Source of the DNA: Acinetobacter sp. Ac_5812
GTDB taxonomy: Bacteria; Pseudomonadota; Gammaproteobacteria; Pseudomonadales; Moraxellaceae
Length of the DNA stretch: 64,000 nucleotides
NCBI RefSeq assembly: GCF_013072695.1
Contig: NZ_LXUK01000001.1
Coordinates: 372,001-436,000, forward strand
Direction of reading: 5' to 3'
Part shown: positions 6,779-16,277 of the stretch, one piece after another
How positions within the stretch are numbered: the first letter of the stretch is position 1
How the letters are laid out: the number at the start of each line of letters is the position of its first letter
The notes under the pieces: generated by a model
What the model was told of the DNA's origin: nothing
Databases searched by the model: none
What the model saw: the letters and a program-made list of their open reading frames with translations, nothing else
Program-made: the position numbers and the translations under genes

Positions 6779-9254
6779 CCTTATTAAAGTTCAATGATAA
6801 GCCTTGCAAGTGTAAGTGATTGTTATGTCTTGGATTTGTCCATTCACTACATCGAGGAAGTATATAACCTTTACTAAGTTTATATTTTCCGACTAAATGA
6901 TTAGGATAATATTCACTCAACATATTCTTTGTCTTTCCCCAACCAAAGGAAATCAAAATATTAACAAATTTTAAAGATGCCTCATGATCATATTCTGACA
7001 TTTCAAAATTGACACCTACTCCATTATTTCTATCTGTTCTAACATAACCAATATCACCAACTTCTCCATTAAGATGAGAGCTACTCCCCCCTGGAGAACC
7101 ATTTCTGTCACTGAATCCACTAAAACGAACTTTTTCTCCAAACTTACATACAGCTCCAATATACGCGGCAAATGCTTCTGTTGATAACCAATATCTATGC
7201 TGCTGTTGAGAATCATTATGAATCGAAATATTCAAACTACCTATTTTTCTCTCCCATCTATTTATAGGTTTTGAAGCCGTATCACCAAAAATTTCTCTTA
7301 TACTAACTAGATAACTTTTCCCTGTCCCTTTTTTGCCTTTTTTTGACCATCTATCAGCTGTATAAATTTTACTCTTTCCTATCAAAATAGGTTGATTATT
7401 TATTACATAATAATATGCAGCAAAACCCGATGCAGTCTTATTAGTACGATCAATGAGTCCATTAGGATAAATTACATAATTTGTTGTATCACTTGTAGCA
7501 GTAGCTTGGTCACTTACCGTTGTTAATGGCTTTCCTCCACTTTCAGTATACGTATTATTTTGCTTCGTTTGATTCTGCTTATCTGGCTCAGTTTTTGCTT
7601 TTTCTGCTTCTTCTTTTGCTTTCTTTTCCTGAACATCTTTCTGCTGTTGTTGTCTTTTTAGATCTTCAGCCTGTTTACGTTTTGCATCTGCAACTTCATA
7701 TAATTTCGATGCCTGAACGGCACTACCATTTACGGTAAAGGGTTTCGTTGAGCTTGATTTTTCAACACGACTTAAAACTAAACTTTTTCCTTTTATACCA
7801 AAACCAAAAACAAAACCCGTTAACATTCGTACATTCATTACACCGCGATTATTTGTTCTTTTCGGTATTTCCCGACCTCGGTAAAAGAGACTAAACAATG
7901 TGTTTGGAACAGGTTTTCCGTCTTGAGTTACTGAAATATTAAAAGGATGTACAGGAAGCTTCACTTTGACTGTTGTATTTTTTAATGCCGTAGTTACTTG
8001 AAAATGATGAATTACCTGTTTCTGCCCATCACCTTCTACTGAAACCTCAACATCTTGTCCTTCCTCCGCAATAATGCCTTGCTTGACCCCAAGACTATCA
8101 GCTGTATGTTTTTTAATATTACCTTTATAAGTAAGAAAAAAATTCATATTAGAGATTGCCTTACCAGAATCCCCTTCGACTATTTCAATATTAAAGTTTA
8201 CATCTTTAGATGCAGGAGTTACCTCTGCCTCTTGAGAAGTCGAAGATTGTCCCTGTTCATTTCTTACTTCTTGAGGCGTTTTATTAACCTGAGGTCTCGG
8301 TTGAGGTGCACTATCTGTCGCTAAAGTTGCTGAATGGCTTGTAACTTTAAAATCACTTAAAGTTGCTTTTTGTTTTTCATTTGCTTTTTGAATAATACTA
8401 TTCGACTCTTTTCCATCAGCAACAATTTTTATTTCTGTATTTGGGTGTCTAACAATAACAGGAAGATTACCATTCTCATCACTCTTAACCTTTACTTTGG
8501 TTTCACCAGAGAAACTCTTTCCCATATAATTAGAAACAACCACAACCTCTTTATTTGCCAATATATTTTTATCTACATCTTTTAAGCTAATATAAATTTT
8601 TCTATTACAACACTGTTCTAAATCAAACCCACCAAAATCCTCAATATATTTCTTAATATGAGTTCCATTGCCATCTACTTGTTTTATACCCTTAAATTTT
8701 GAAATCCCCAAAAAGGCACCTAAACCACCAATTCCTACAAGATGCATCCCTGCAATTGCACCTGACTCTGTAATTTCTACATTCTGAATAGTTCTGCCGA
8801 AATGCTCATTAAAATTATTATTTCTAAGTTGATTACATAAATATTTAATCCACTCCTTAATAATTTCATATTGGGTTTCAGGGCTTTTTAGAAAATCCTG
8901 TTTTGAGTTAATATTCCTTTTACCCGACCACTTACCTACCCAGTTATTAGAATTAAATTGATTTTTCCAGCTTGTACGTAAAGATGAGTTTTTATCTGCA
9001 TTCTTGATATCAGCATAAGAAATACCTTGATCCCCTAAATAATAACCTAAATCATATAAAGCCTCTTCTCCCCATTGAAACAATCCCATAAAACCACTTT
9101 TGTTTACAATACTAGCTGATTCCATGTTCAATGGATGGTTTAGAGGTAATTGTAAAACTGCTGAAGATTCCTTAAAGCTAACAGCCTCAATAAAACCTGC
9201 TAAATTAGTCTCAAAACTTTTACTTGACTTCTTAAAGTTAATTGTTTTTTTCAT
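6771..9254 (-). CDS. T6SS effector: lysozyme-like domain plus M15-like zinc peptidase
   Basis: An 827-residue protein starting at ATG 9254, preceded by AAAGAG; an in-frame TTG two codons earlier is less likely. Residues 15-185 look like a lysozyme-like domain: candidate catalytic Glu29 in SFKESS, GFMGLFQWGEEAL at 54-66, then W-x-GKW-SGK and an FL-Q segment. Residues 218-515 form three Ig-like beta domains. Residues 520-575 are a charged, glutamine-rich linker. Residues 590-827 form a peptidase whose SSHLNGEVGD (His727, Asp734) fits the S-x-H-x(2)-G-x(3)-D zinc motif of M15 peptidases, with HLH at 813-815 as the third ligand. No signal peptide is present, as expected for VgrG delivery. Cutting both glycan and peptide is inferred. 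Confidence 0.85.
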   Translation of the reverse strand: MKKTINFKKSSKSFETNLAGFIEAVSFKESSAVLQLPLNHPLNMESASIVNKSGFMGLFQWGEEALYDLGYYLGDQGISYADIKNADKNSSLRTSWKNQFNSNNWVGKWSGKRNINSKQDFLKSPETQYEIIKEWIKYLCNQLRNNNFNEHFGRTIQNVEITESGAIAGMHLVGIGGLGAFLGISKFKGIKQVDGNGTHIKKYIEDFGGFDLEQCCNRKIYISLKDVDKNILANKEVVVVSNYMGKSFSGETKVKVKSDENGNLPVIVRHPNTEIKIVADGKESNSIIQKANEKQKATLSDFKVTSHSATLATDSAPQPRPQVNKTPQEVRNEQGQSSTSQEAEVTPASKDVNFNIEIVEGDSGKAISNMNFFLTYKGNIKKHTADSLGVKQGIIAEEGQDVEVSVEGDGQKQVIHHFQVTTALKNTTVKVKLPVHPFNISVTQDGKPVPNTLFSLFYRGREIPKRTNNRGVMNVRMLTGFVFGFGIKGKSLVLSRVEKSSSTKPFTVNGSAVQASKLYEVADAKRKQAEDLKRQQQQKDVQEKKAKEEAEKAKTEPDKQNQTKQNNTYTESGGKPLTTVSDQATATSDTTNYVIYPNGLIDRTNKTASGFAAYYYVINNQPILIGKSKIYTADRWSKKGKKGTGKSYLVSIREIFGDTASKPINRWERKIGSLNISIHNDSQQQHRYWLSTEAFAAYIGAVCKFGEKVRFSGFSDRNGSPGGSSSHLNGEVGDIGYVRTDRNNGVGVNFEMSEYDHEASLKFVNILISFGWGKTKNMLSEYYPNHLVGKYKLSKGYILPRCSEWTNPRHNNHLHLQGLSLNFNKDD

Positions 9255-9256
9255 AA

Positions 9257-9790
9257 TCAATTCTCTTTATACCAATCACCCACTTTATAAAAACTCATAT
9301 TTACTGATGTATTATTCTTTAAATAACTATTTAAAACAGTTTTCGCCTCTTCATAATCTCCATTCTTTGCACAACTTAGTTCTACGCGAGAACTCTCATC
9401 TTCTTTATGAGGAGTAGCTACTTTTCTAAAGTAAGAAAATGCATTTTTATCATTATATGCAATCCATATTTCATCTTTATCCTCTTTATAATAAGCTCGA
9501 TAAATATAATAATTGTTTTTATTATATGTAACTTTGGCACAATTTCCTGTGGACATCCATTGATTATTCTTTGGCTTTAAATTTAGTTGACTTAATAATT
9601 TCAATCGATTTTGACTAGTATTACTCTTTCCGTAATCCCATATATGTTCACATTCTACTTCACCCATTTTTTTAATAGATACAACAGGCTTTTCATCCCA
9701 ATATTTCATACATTCTTTAGCGCTTTCTGCATGTAAATTTATACTATTTAGCAAAATACATGCACCAATCATTATCTTTACAGTTTTCAT
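9257..9790 (-). CDS. Secreted protein between VgrG and effector, paralogue of 2165-2704
   Basis: The start at 9790 is preferred over an upstream one inside vgrG because AAGGAT lies in the right place and the protein then opens with a signal peptide (MKTVKIMIGACILLNSINLHA). The gene begins 7 bases after the vgrG stop and ends 2 bases before the effector ATG. The three genes therefore look like one transcript. The 177-residue product shares CxKYW, ECxxIW, WMSTGNC, YYIY and SCAKNGD with the distal protein at 2165-2704. It is probably periplasmic. Immunity is plausible; a chaperone or adaptor role is less likely because of the signal peptide. Confidence 0.8.
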   Translation of the reverse strand: MKTVKIMIGACILLNSINLHAESAKECMKYWDEKPVVSIKKMGEVECEHIWDYGKSNTSQNRLKLLSQLNLKPKNNQWMSTGNCAKVTYNKNNYYIYRAYYKEDKDEIWIAYNDKNAFSYFRKVATPHKEDESSRVELSCAKNGDYEEAKTVLNSYLKNNTSVNMSFYKVGDWYKEN

Positions 9791-9797
9791 TATTAAA

Positions 9798-12700
9798 TTA
9801 ATCCTTAAGTCCAAAATTTTCAAAATCTGCTTTTAAATCTGTATCTTCAATATGTTCATCACTATCGTGCTCATGGTTATGATCATCATCGCCACCGCAA
9901 CAAGCCTCATCTGAACCATGACCTTGCCCTTCCGTGATCACTTCTTCAACCAGTTGTAGCTTATCTGAACTGTCATCATTCTTACCGAGTAAAAGAATTT
10001 CGACGCTATCTGGGTTATCACTAAAGATCCGCCCCGTCCTTGCGAACTGATCAAGAAAACCGATGTATTCTGTTTTCTTAGCGTGATTAATAACTTTATA
10101 TTTAAATCCATCTTTCAATAAATCCGCATTAACCAACTCGCTAAAATCAAATCGGCGGCTAAAGATTCCACTTTCTGGCATTTTAGGCAGTTCAGCATTT
10201 ACGGTTGCGCCACTCACAAACAAATGCTGACCAGCCTTGCTCTCAAACTTACCACCTGTGGTTGAAAACACCCCGTTGGCATTGATCTTCAGCTGAGAAC
10301 CACCCGCTGTCAGCACAATTTCTTTAGGACTGGTGATTTCAATCCTATCTTCAGTAGAAATCAGTTTAATCACCTTCTTGGCAATCGCTTCAATCGCATC
10401 ATCCTGCGCCTGCAACTCCAATTTCCCTTTTGCTGCATAAGCTCTAAAGCCCTTTTGCGCGGCAAACAAACTGATCTTGTCCTGTGCATGCCCAATAATA
10501 TTCTTCTGTGCACTCAGGTTAATTGAACCACTGGCACTCTCGGCAATATCCTGAGAGGCCTGCAAAATAATATTTTCAGGCGTGGTTAATGCAATTCCAT
10601 TCGGTGATGCCAACAACATCAAGGCCTGTCTGAAAATCTTGCCTTGCTCTTGCTGTTTAGCATTCGAACTGCTTTCCAAACCTTGGGTATAACCCTCCAT
10701 AAAGCCCTGTAACGAGCCCAATGCTTTGGACGGGGTGATGTCTAACTTGCTGCCTTTACTAAAGGTGCCACAGGTACTCATCAGCTCAAAATCTTTAATA
10801 TCGACATTGGCCAAAACCTTTCCGACTTCTTTAATACTCTCAAACGGGTTTTGCTGAATCCGATCTTTAATACTGGCAAGCTTACCTTTGACAATATCAG
10901 CGCCATGCTGTTCTACGTTTTCAATGAACTCTTTCAGATTTTCAACCGCATCTTTGGCATCACTAAAGAACGCATTAAATTCTTCGACCGCGCCTTTGGC
11001 ATTACCGCCGAGGGCACCAATATCCTCAATAAAACCACCACAATCCTTTAAAGCATGAATCGGATCCTTACTCATCCCTTCTTTAAATAAATTTAAAGTG
11101 CTATCCAGTGCTTGACCTGTGGTTTTAAGCTCCAATGACTGAATAAACTTCGGTAAACGGTTAATCACATTCAGCGCATCGGTCTGTTGCTTTGCAGCTA
11201 CTTCACTGAGCATTTTCATGCTGTCATAACCCTGTGACAGCAAAGATTGTGCTTGAGCGGCTTCCAGATGATCAGCAATGGCCTGTTCTTGGGCATAGGT
11301 ACTAATCAGCATGCCCTTACCTGCCCGCACAGCGCCCCAAGCATCGGTTCTGAGCTCGAAGCCCTCACCACGACCGTTACTGCTTTCCTGCACTTTAGGG
11401 TGGCTTAAATTACCTAAATTCAATTGCGTTGCAGCATGGCTACTTTGTAACTGAGTACTAATTTGCCCCGTTGTATCATCAAAGCGTAACTGGTTAAAAC
11501 CACTGCCATTGACTTCCTGACTGCGGATACCACTGAGTTTTTTAGTATCAGGAAGCTGCCCTTTGACATCAAACTTGGTCGGAGAACGTTGCGCCTCATG
11601 AATTCGCCCTGTCACAAAAGGACGGTCGATATTGCCATCAAAGAAGTCAATGACCACCACCTCACCAATCCTTGGCAAGAAGCGTGCACCATAGCCTTCC
11701 CCCGCCCAAGGCGTGAGGACATCCACCCATGCAGAGTCGGTGTCATTGTCATTGCTGCCCGCACCACCATCATGTCCATGGTCATCGCTACGGGTAAACA
11801 GAAAGCGCACCTTGATCCGTCCCCATTCATCCACATAAATGGTTTCTCCTTCTGGCCCAACCACTTTGGCGCGTTGCGGATAAGCAATCGGACGATGCAA
11901 CTCTGGATCATATGCAGGGGTGATCTTGATCTGACGGCGAATCAAGGTCAGTTCATTACCTTGACGCTCAGCATCATCGACCTGTTGATTCCAACGGCTT
12001 TGGCTGAGCAGCTGACTCACTTGTTGCTGTAAATCTTTCGGTAAATTATTTTGATTATAGAAATTCTTGGCAATAATCAGGAACTCTTGATCGGCCCCTT
12101 CATGCTGATCAATTTCAGGATGTTCCCTGAAATTAAACCAATAACCGACTTGGCTATCGCGCACAGTACTATAAGCCTTAAAGTATTTGGCTTGACTGGC
12201 ATACATATCATTGAATTGCTGATTCAGTTTTTCTAACTGACTGTTCCCAGAAGCTGTCGCTTGGTCTTCACCCTTTAAGTCCTGCATCCAAGCTGGGCTG
12301 ATATGCCATGCCTGCTCAAGACTTAAACTGGCAGAGTCGAAACTGTCCGAATGGTTATGGTTGGTGACGACTGAACCTGCGCCTTCTTCTTGTGCCAAGG
12401 CGTCGGGCTGCCAGCGTTGCAAATGCACGGCTGTGGGTTGCAGGCTTCGCACCGCCACAAAGCCAGTAATGCTATCCTGAAATTCTGTGGCACTGCTGCG
12501 GTGATAACGAATACTCCGTCGAACCAGAGCTTGATACTGGCTATTGTCATCTATTAATCTTAGCTTCTGCGCTTTGACAGGCGTACTCGAATGCGGCACA
12601 AAAAGCTCAGCTTCATCAATCAACCAGCTAATGCCTTCACTACGCCATAAGCGCGTTAGAAAGTCATAATCAGATTCATTCGAGCCCATCACAAAGGGTC

Positions 12701-13196
12701 GTATATCATAATTCTGGCTTAAGCCATTCAGATCCAGATTCAGACTTGCTGCAAAAAGTGGGCTTCTTTGCTGCCATTCCTTGAATAAAACTTCGGTAAT
12801 TTCCACAACCGTTTTATTCATAAACACACGGCTGTTACGGCGTTTATGCCATAAATGAGTCGCATCGTTTACAGTCAGCTTATACAGGGTTAATGCGCCA
12901 TCACTTTGCCCATAACTGGCCTCAGTCACAATCCCCGTGGTGCGAAACAGTTGCCCTGAATCGGTGATCTGATCAACTGCAACCTGAACCCCAATAAACT
13001 GTTTGAGGGGAATTTGGGCATTGGTCGACAGGCAGATGAGTTCAGCTTCCAAACCCACATTGAGTTGATGCTGGCCTTGTATGCGTTGTAAAAAAACTTG
13101 ATTATTCAGTAGATGATTAGAAAATTGTACGTGGATGGCACGTTTCTGTGCATTTAGCCCTATTTTTTCTAATACATTAAATATATTAAAAAGCAT
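9798..13196 (-). CDS. vgrG: Type VI secretion tip protein VgrG with long C-terminal extension
   Basis: A 1132-residue VgrG. The N-terminal gp27-like part (about 20-400) includes NESDYDFLTRLWRSEGI. It is followed by the gp5-like OB fold with DEWGRIKVRF, WVDVLTPWAGEGYGARF, PRIGEVVVIDF and DRPFVTGR. A long alpha-helical stretch (about 640-830) is inserted before the DUF2345-type beta region with GSINLSAQKNI-like repeats. The C-terminus ends in an unusual tail rich in Cys, His and Asp (CCGGDDDHNHEHDSDEH). VgrG trimers cap the Hcp tube and carry cargo. No hcp, tss or paar gene is nearby, so this is an orphan VgrG locus dedicated to the effector downstream. Confidence 0.95.
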   Translation of the reverse strand: MLFNIFNVLEKIGLNAQKRAIHVQFSNHLLNNQVFLQRIQGQHQLNVGLEAELICLSTNAQIPLKQFIGVQVAVDQITDSGQLFRTTGIVTEASYGQSDGALTLYKLTVNDATHLWHKRRNSRVFMNKTVVEITEVLFKEWQQRSPLFAASLNLDLNGLSQNYDIRPFVMGSNESDYDFLTRLWRSEGISWLIDEAELFVPHSSTPVKAQKLRLIDDNSQYQALVRRSIRYHRSSATEFQDSITGFVAVRSLQPTAVHLQRWQPDALAQEEGAGSVVTNHNHSDSFDSASLSLEQAWHISPAWMQDLKGEDQATASGNSQLEKLNQQFNDMYASQAKYFKAYSTVRDSQVGYWFNFREHPEIDQHEGADQEFLIIAKNFYNQNNLPKDLQQQVSQLLSQSRWNQQVDDAERQGNELTLIRRQIKITPAYDPELHRPIAYPQRAKVVGPEGETIYVDEWGRIKVRFLFTRSDDHGHDGGAGSNDNDTDSAWVDVLTPWAGEGYGARFLPRIGEVVVIDFFDGNIDRPFVTGRIHEAQRSPTKFDVKGQLPDTKKLSGIRSQEVNGSGFNQLRFDDTTGQISTQLQSSHAATQLNLGNLSHPKVQESSNGRGEGFELRTDAWGAVRAGKGMLISTYAQEQAIADHLEAAQAQSLLSQGYDSMKMLSEVAAKQQTDALNVINRLPKFIQSLELKTTGQALDSTLNLFKEGMSKDPIHALKDCGGFIEDIGALGGNAKGAVEEFNAFFSDAKDAVENLKEFIENVEQHGADIVKGKLASIKDRIQQNPFESIKEVGKVLANVDIKDFELMSTCGTFSKGSKLDITPSKALGSLQGFMEGYTQGLESSSNAKQQEQGKIFRQALMLLASPNGIALTTPENIILQASQDIAESASGSINLSAQKNIIGHAQDKISLFAAQKGFRAYAAKGKLELQAQDDAIEAIAKKVIKLISTEDRIEITSPKEIVLTAGGSQLKINANGVFSTTGGKFESKAGQHLFVSGATVNAELPKMPESGIFSRRFDFSELVNADLLKDGFKYKVINHAKKTEYIGFLDQFARTGRIFSDNPDSVEILLLGKNDDSSDKLQLVEEVITEGQGHGSDEACCGGDDDHNHEHDSDEHIEDTDLKADFENFGLKD

Positions 13197-13316
13197 TTTT
13201 TATAATCAGATCGTACGGGGAATCGGCTGAACTTTATAAAAAACAGACCTGACTGTCTACAAAAAAACGACCATTTCTAGTAAAAAGTTACACTTTTTTT
13301 GACTAAGTGACAAAAT

Positions 13317-13349
13317 AAACCCGAAACATGCATTCATATTTCGGGTTTT
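13317..13349 (-). terminator. Terminator of the gshA-dsbB unit
   Basis: The arms AAACCCGAAA and TTTCGGGTTT enclose a 12-base loop just downstream of the dsbB stop on the minus strand, separating it from vgrG. Confidence 0.7.
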
Positions 13350-13374
13350 AGAATCATATAGAACAACGTTTTGC

Positions 13375-13881
13375 TTATTTTTGTGTAACGCTATAGTTTC
13401 TAAATAACTGCCATAAGCAGATCAATAAAATCAAACTGAAATAAGCCAGGGACCAAACGGGTAGAGATTGGCCGAGGAAAGTCCAATCTATTGCGGCGCA
13501 TTCACCTGAACCCGAAAGCACTTCTTGCAGTACGGTTTTCATTGGCAAGGCATCCACCAGATAGTTTAAGCCAGGTCCACAGCTTGGCACCTGATCAGGC
13601 GGTAAACTTTGCAGCCAAACATGACGTGCCGCAACACCAACTGACCAACCAATCGATAAGGTCGCCAAGAAGGCATAAAAACGTTTAAATCCATTCGAAA
13701 CTGGATTATGGATAAATGCCACAAGCGCAATTATACCCATCCCAATTAAGCCAAGGCGTTGGAAAATACAGAGTGGACAAGGATCCAAACCTTGCACATG
13801 TTCTAAATACAACGCAAATGAGATACCAATGATGCTGGTCAGTACCAAAACAGCGCTGACTAGGCGGTAATTCCAACGCAT
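13375..13881 (-). CDS. dsbB: Disulfide bond formation protein DsbB
   Basis: A 168-residue inner-membrane protein with four predicted helices. It reoxidises periplasmic DsbA and passes electrons to quinone. The first cysteine pair is CPLC at residues 35-38 in the first periplasmic loop. The second pair is Cys101 and Cys128 in the large second loop. Both match DsbB. The conserved arginine after the first pair is present (FQRLG). The length is normal for the family. It lies 18 bases downstream of gshA on the same strand, so the two thiol-related genes are probably cotranscribed. Confidence 0.95.
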   Translation of the reverse strand: MRWNYRLVSAVLVLTSIIGISFALYLEHVQGLDPCPLCIFQRLGLIGMGIIALVAFIHNPVSNGFKRFYAFLATLSIGWSVGVAARHVWLQSLPPDQVPSCGPGLNYLVDALPMKTVLQEVLSGSGECAAIDWTFLGQSLPVWSLAYFSLILLICLWQLFRNYSVTQK

Positions 13882-13899
13882 GGGAAATCCTCTAAAATA

Positions 13900-15474
13900 T
13901 TAGCGATATTGTGCAAGATATTGTTCAAAACTCATGTCGTTATCTTGTTCAAGTTGCGCCTGTTTTTGCAACGATGTTTGCGCCAATTGTTCAAAATAGT
14001 GTTTGCGTTCTTCACTGAGTGGATGTTGGTCATAATGATCAACATGTTGCTGTGCCATGACACTACCAAAATTCCATGTACCACCATGCTGCAAGGTGTC
14101 TGCAATCACGTGCGCTGAAGGTGTATTTTCGACATGGTCTAGGCGTTGCTGCATCACTTGGATCGCATCTTGATACAGCTGGGTGTCATCCATTTGGTCT
14201 AGGATCTTGGCACAGGCTCGAATCGCATTTAAATGGCTTTGCGCCCAGTCTTTTAACGAGATCGAACGATCTGCCTCTTCGATCTTGGCATCTGTCGCAC
14301 GACCACGATTGACCACTTCCATTTGGTTACGATCAATCTGTTCTTGTTCTTCAGCAAATAAATCTGGACTGTCTTTGAGTAAGCAGTACAAGGCTAAACT
14401 TTCAAGGAAGCCTGCCGAAATTTCATCAATCCCAATCGCGCTATACGGATTCACATCCACTGCACGTAATTCGACATAGCCGACACCACGATTTTTTAAG
14501 GCTTGTGAAGGCGTTTCACCCGCTTGTGGTACCTGTTTAGGACGCACCAGACTGTAGTATTCATTTTCAATCTGTAACACATGATCATTGATCTGAATCG
14601 GCTCACCCTGCTCATCGTTGAGGCCCAGTGCCGTAAACTCTGGATAGGGGGTATGCACGGCTTTTTGTAAGCCATCCAGATAATCATGCAGGTCGTTATA
14701 ATGAATGCCGAGCTCTTTTTGCGCTGAGTTTTGATAACCCAAACGCCCCATCCGTAAAGCGGTTGCTTCAGGTAAATAGAGCGTACCCTTCACTAAGGGT
14801 TGTAAATGGTGCTGACGACCGGTCAGGAAGCAACGACACACCGATGGACTTGCGCCCAACATATACATCACCAAAGGAATCAGACGAATAAAATTACGGA
14901 TCAAACCAAAATAACGATGACTACGATAATCTTGCAGGCTGAGCTGTTTTAATTGTGGGTTGCTTTCATGCTGCTGTAAAACAGCAAACAGTTGTTCTGG
15001 AAAGGATAAATTATAGTGTACCCCTGAAATGGTCTGCATACGGCGACCATAACGCACCCCTAAACCGCGGCGATATAGGGTTTTAAAGCGACCAATATTG
15101 GAACTGCCATATTGCGCCAGTTTAATATTTTCTTCGTTATCATCCAGCATACACGGCATCGACAAAGGCCAAAGTTTCTCACCCTCTTCGAGCTGCTGAT
15201 GTACCACACTATGGATATCGCTTAACTCAGTTAAGGCCGCGGCAATGGTACTTTGTGGCGTGGTGATGAACTCCATCAACGCTTCTGAATAATCGGTGGT
15301 GATATACGGATGTGTCAGTGCCGAACCTAAGGCAATGGGGTGATTTTGTTGTGATAAAAATCCATTGCTTTGCATGCGTAGGCTTTCACGCTCAATCCCG
15401 CGTAACATCCCCTTTAATAGCGAGGCATCTACCCAAGTTGGTATCACAGAGGAAGTAAGGCTGGGTTGATTCAT
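13900..15474 (-). CDS. gshA: Glutamate-cysteine ligase
   Basis: A 524-residue cytoplasmic enzyme of the proteobacterial GshA class. It joins glutamate and cysteine in the first step of glutathione synthesis. Family segments are visible: LRGIERESLRM near the N-terminus (the ATP-grasp-like glutamate site), ITTDYSEALMEFIT, SGVHYNLSF, RNRGVGYVELRAVDVNP and NRGRATDAKIEEADR. The length is typical. It is followed by dsbB, linking cytosolic glutathione and periplasmic disulfide chemistry on one transcript. Nothing unusual was seen. Confidence 0.96.
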   Translation of the reverse strand: MNQPSLTSSVIPTWVDASLLKGMLRGIERESLRMQSNGFLSQQNHPIALGSALTHPYITTDYSEALMEFITTPQSTIAAALTELSDIHSVVHQQLEEGEKLWPLSMPCMLDDNEENIKLAQYGSSNIGRFKTLYRRGLGVRYGRRMQTISGVHYNLSFPEQLFAVLQQHESNPQLKQLSLQDYRSHRYFGLIRNFIRLIPLVMYMLGASPSVCRCFLTGRQHHLQPLVKGTLYLPEATALRMGRLGYQNSAQKELGIHYNDLHDYLDGLQKAVHTPYPEFTALGLNDEQGEPIQINDHVLQIENEYYSLVRPKQVPQAGETPSQALKNRGVGYVELRAVDVNPYSAIGIDEISAGFLESLALYCLLKDSPDLFAEEQEQIDRNQMEVVNRGRATDAKIEEADRSISLKDWAQSHLNAIRACAKILDQMDDTQLYQDAIQVMQQRLDHVENTPSAHVIADTLQHGGTWNFGSVMAQQHVDHYDQHPLSEERKHYFEQLAQTSLQKQAQLEQDNDMSFEQYLAQYR

Positions 15475-15701
15475 ATTCTATGCTCGCTTATTCAAGATCC
15501 GCCAACCAAATGCATGGTAATGACGTCGTCGATGCTACAGACATGTTCAACATGCCAATCCCTTCGACTCAGCCAATTATAACGACAATTACAATCTAGT
15601 CATCTGATTTAGTTTGGCAATTTTTATCACAATCTTGTTACATAAGACACGCAAAAATTGTGATTTTATTGAAAAATAAATCTTCCAATGGATACCCGAC
15701 C

Positions 15702-16241
15702 ATGCAAGCGCAAGACATTCTTAATTTTTGGTTTGACCCTGAGCATCGTTCACTTTGGTTTGCCAAAAGTGATGATTTTGATGCAAAAATTCGTGCGTCC
15801 TTTGCAGAGATTCATCAGCAGGCCGCTCAGGCGGAGCTGTGGTCATGGCGCCAAACACCTGAAGGTCGTTTGGCTGAAATTATTGTCTTGGATCAGTTCT
15901 CACGAAATTTATATCGAGATCAGGCACAGGCCTTTGCCTACGACAGCTTGGCACTGACCCTGTCACAAGAAGCGATTAGCTTGCAGCTGGATGCACAACT
16001 CAGTCCTGAGCAACGTTCCTTTCTCTATATGCCGTTTATGCATAGCGAATCCAAACTCATGCATGAATTTGCACTGAAGCTGTTTCAACGCTTAGGCAAT
16101 GAAATTAATTTAAACTTTGAGAAAAAGCATAAAGTGATCATTGATCGTTTTGGTCGTTATCCACATCGCAATGCAATTTTAGGCCGTCACTCAAGCGCTG
16201 AAGAACTGGAATTTTTAACTCAACCCAATAGTAGTTTTTAA
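15702..16241 (+). CDS. DUF924 family protein
   Basis: A 179-residue alpha-helical protein with the DUF924 hallmarks: LNFWF near the start, WF-K followed by FD, VLDQFSRNLYRD, FLYMPFMHSE and FGRYPHRN. The family is related in fold to TPR-like proteins; its function is not established. The ATG at 15702 is preferred because the family motif starts immediately after it. An upstream in-frame GTG at 15660 has no better ribosome site. A lipoprotein and a DUF445 gene follow on the same strand. Confidence 0.85.
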   Translation: MQAQDILNFWFDPEHRSLWFAKSDDFDAKIRASFAEIHQQAAQAELWSWRQTPEGRLAEIIVLDQFSRNLYRDQAQAFAYDSLALTLSQEAISLQLDAQLSPEQRSFLYMPFMHSESKLMHEFALKLFQRLGNEINLNFEKKHKVIIDRFGRYPHRNAILGRHSSAEELEFLTQPNSSF

Positions 16242-16277
16242 GTCGATCTCCCTCGACACTGTACACAGGAATGGCAT

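Noticed and set aside
11589..12032. 147-codon frame opposite vgrG
   Set aside because: Antisense shadow of the gp5-like region of vgrG; no start signals.
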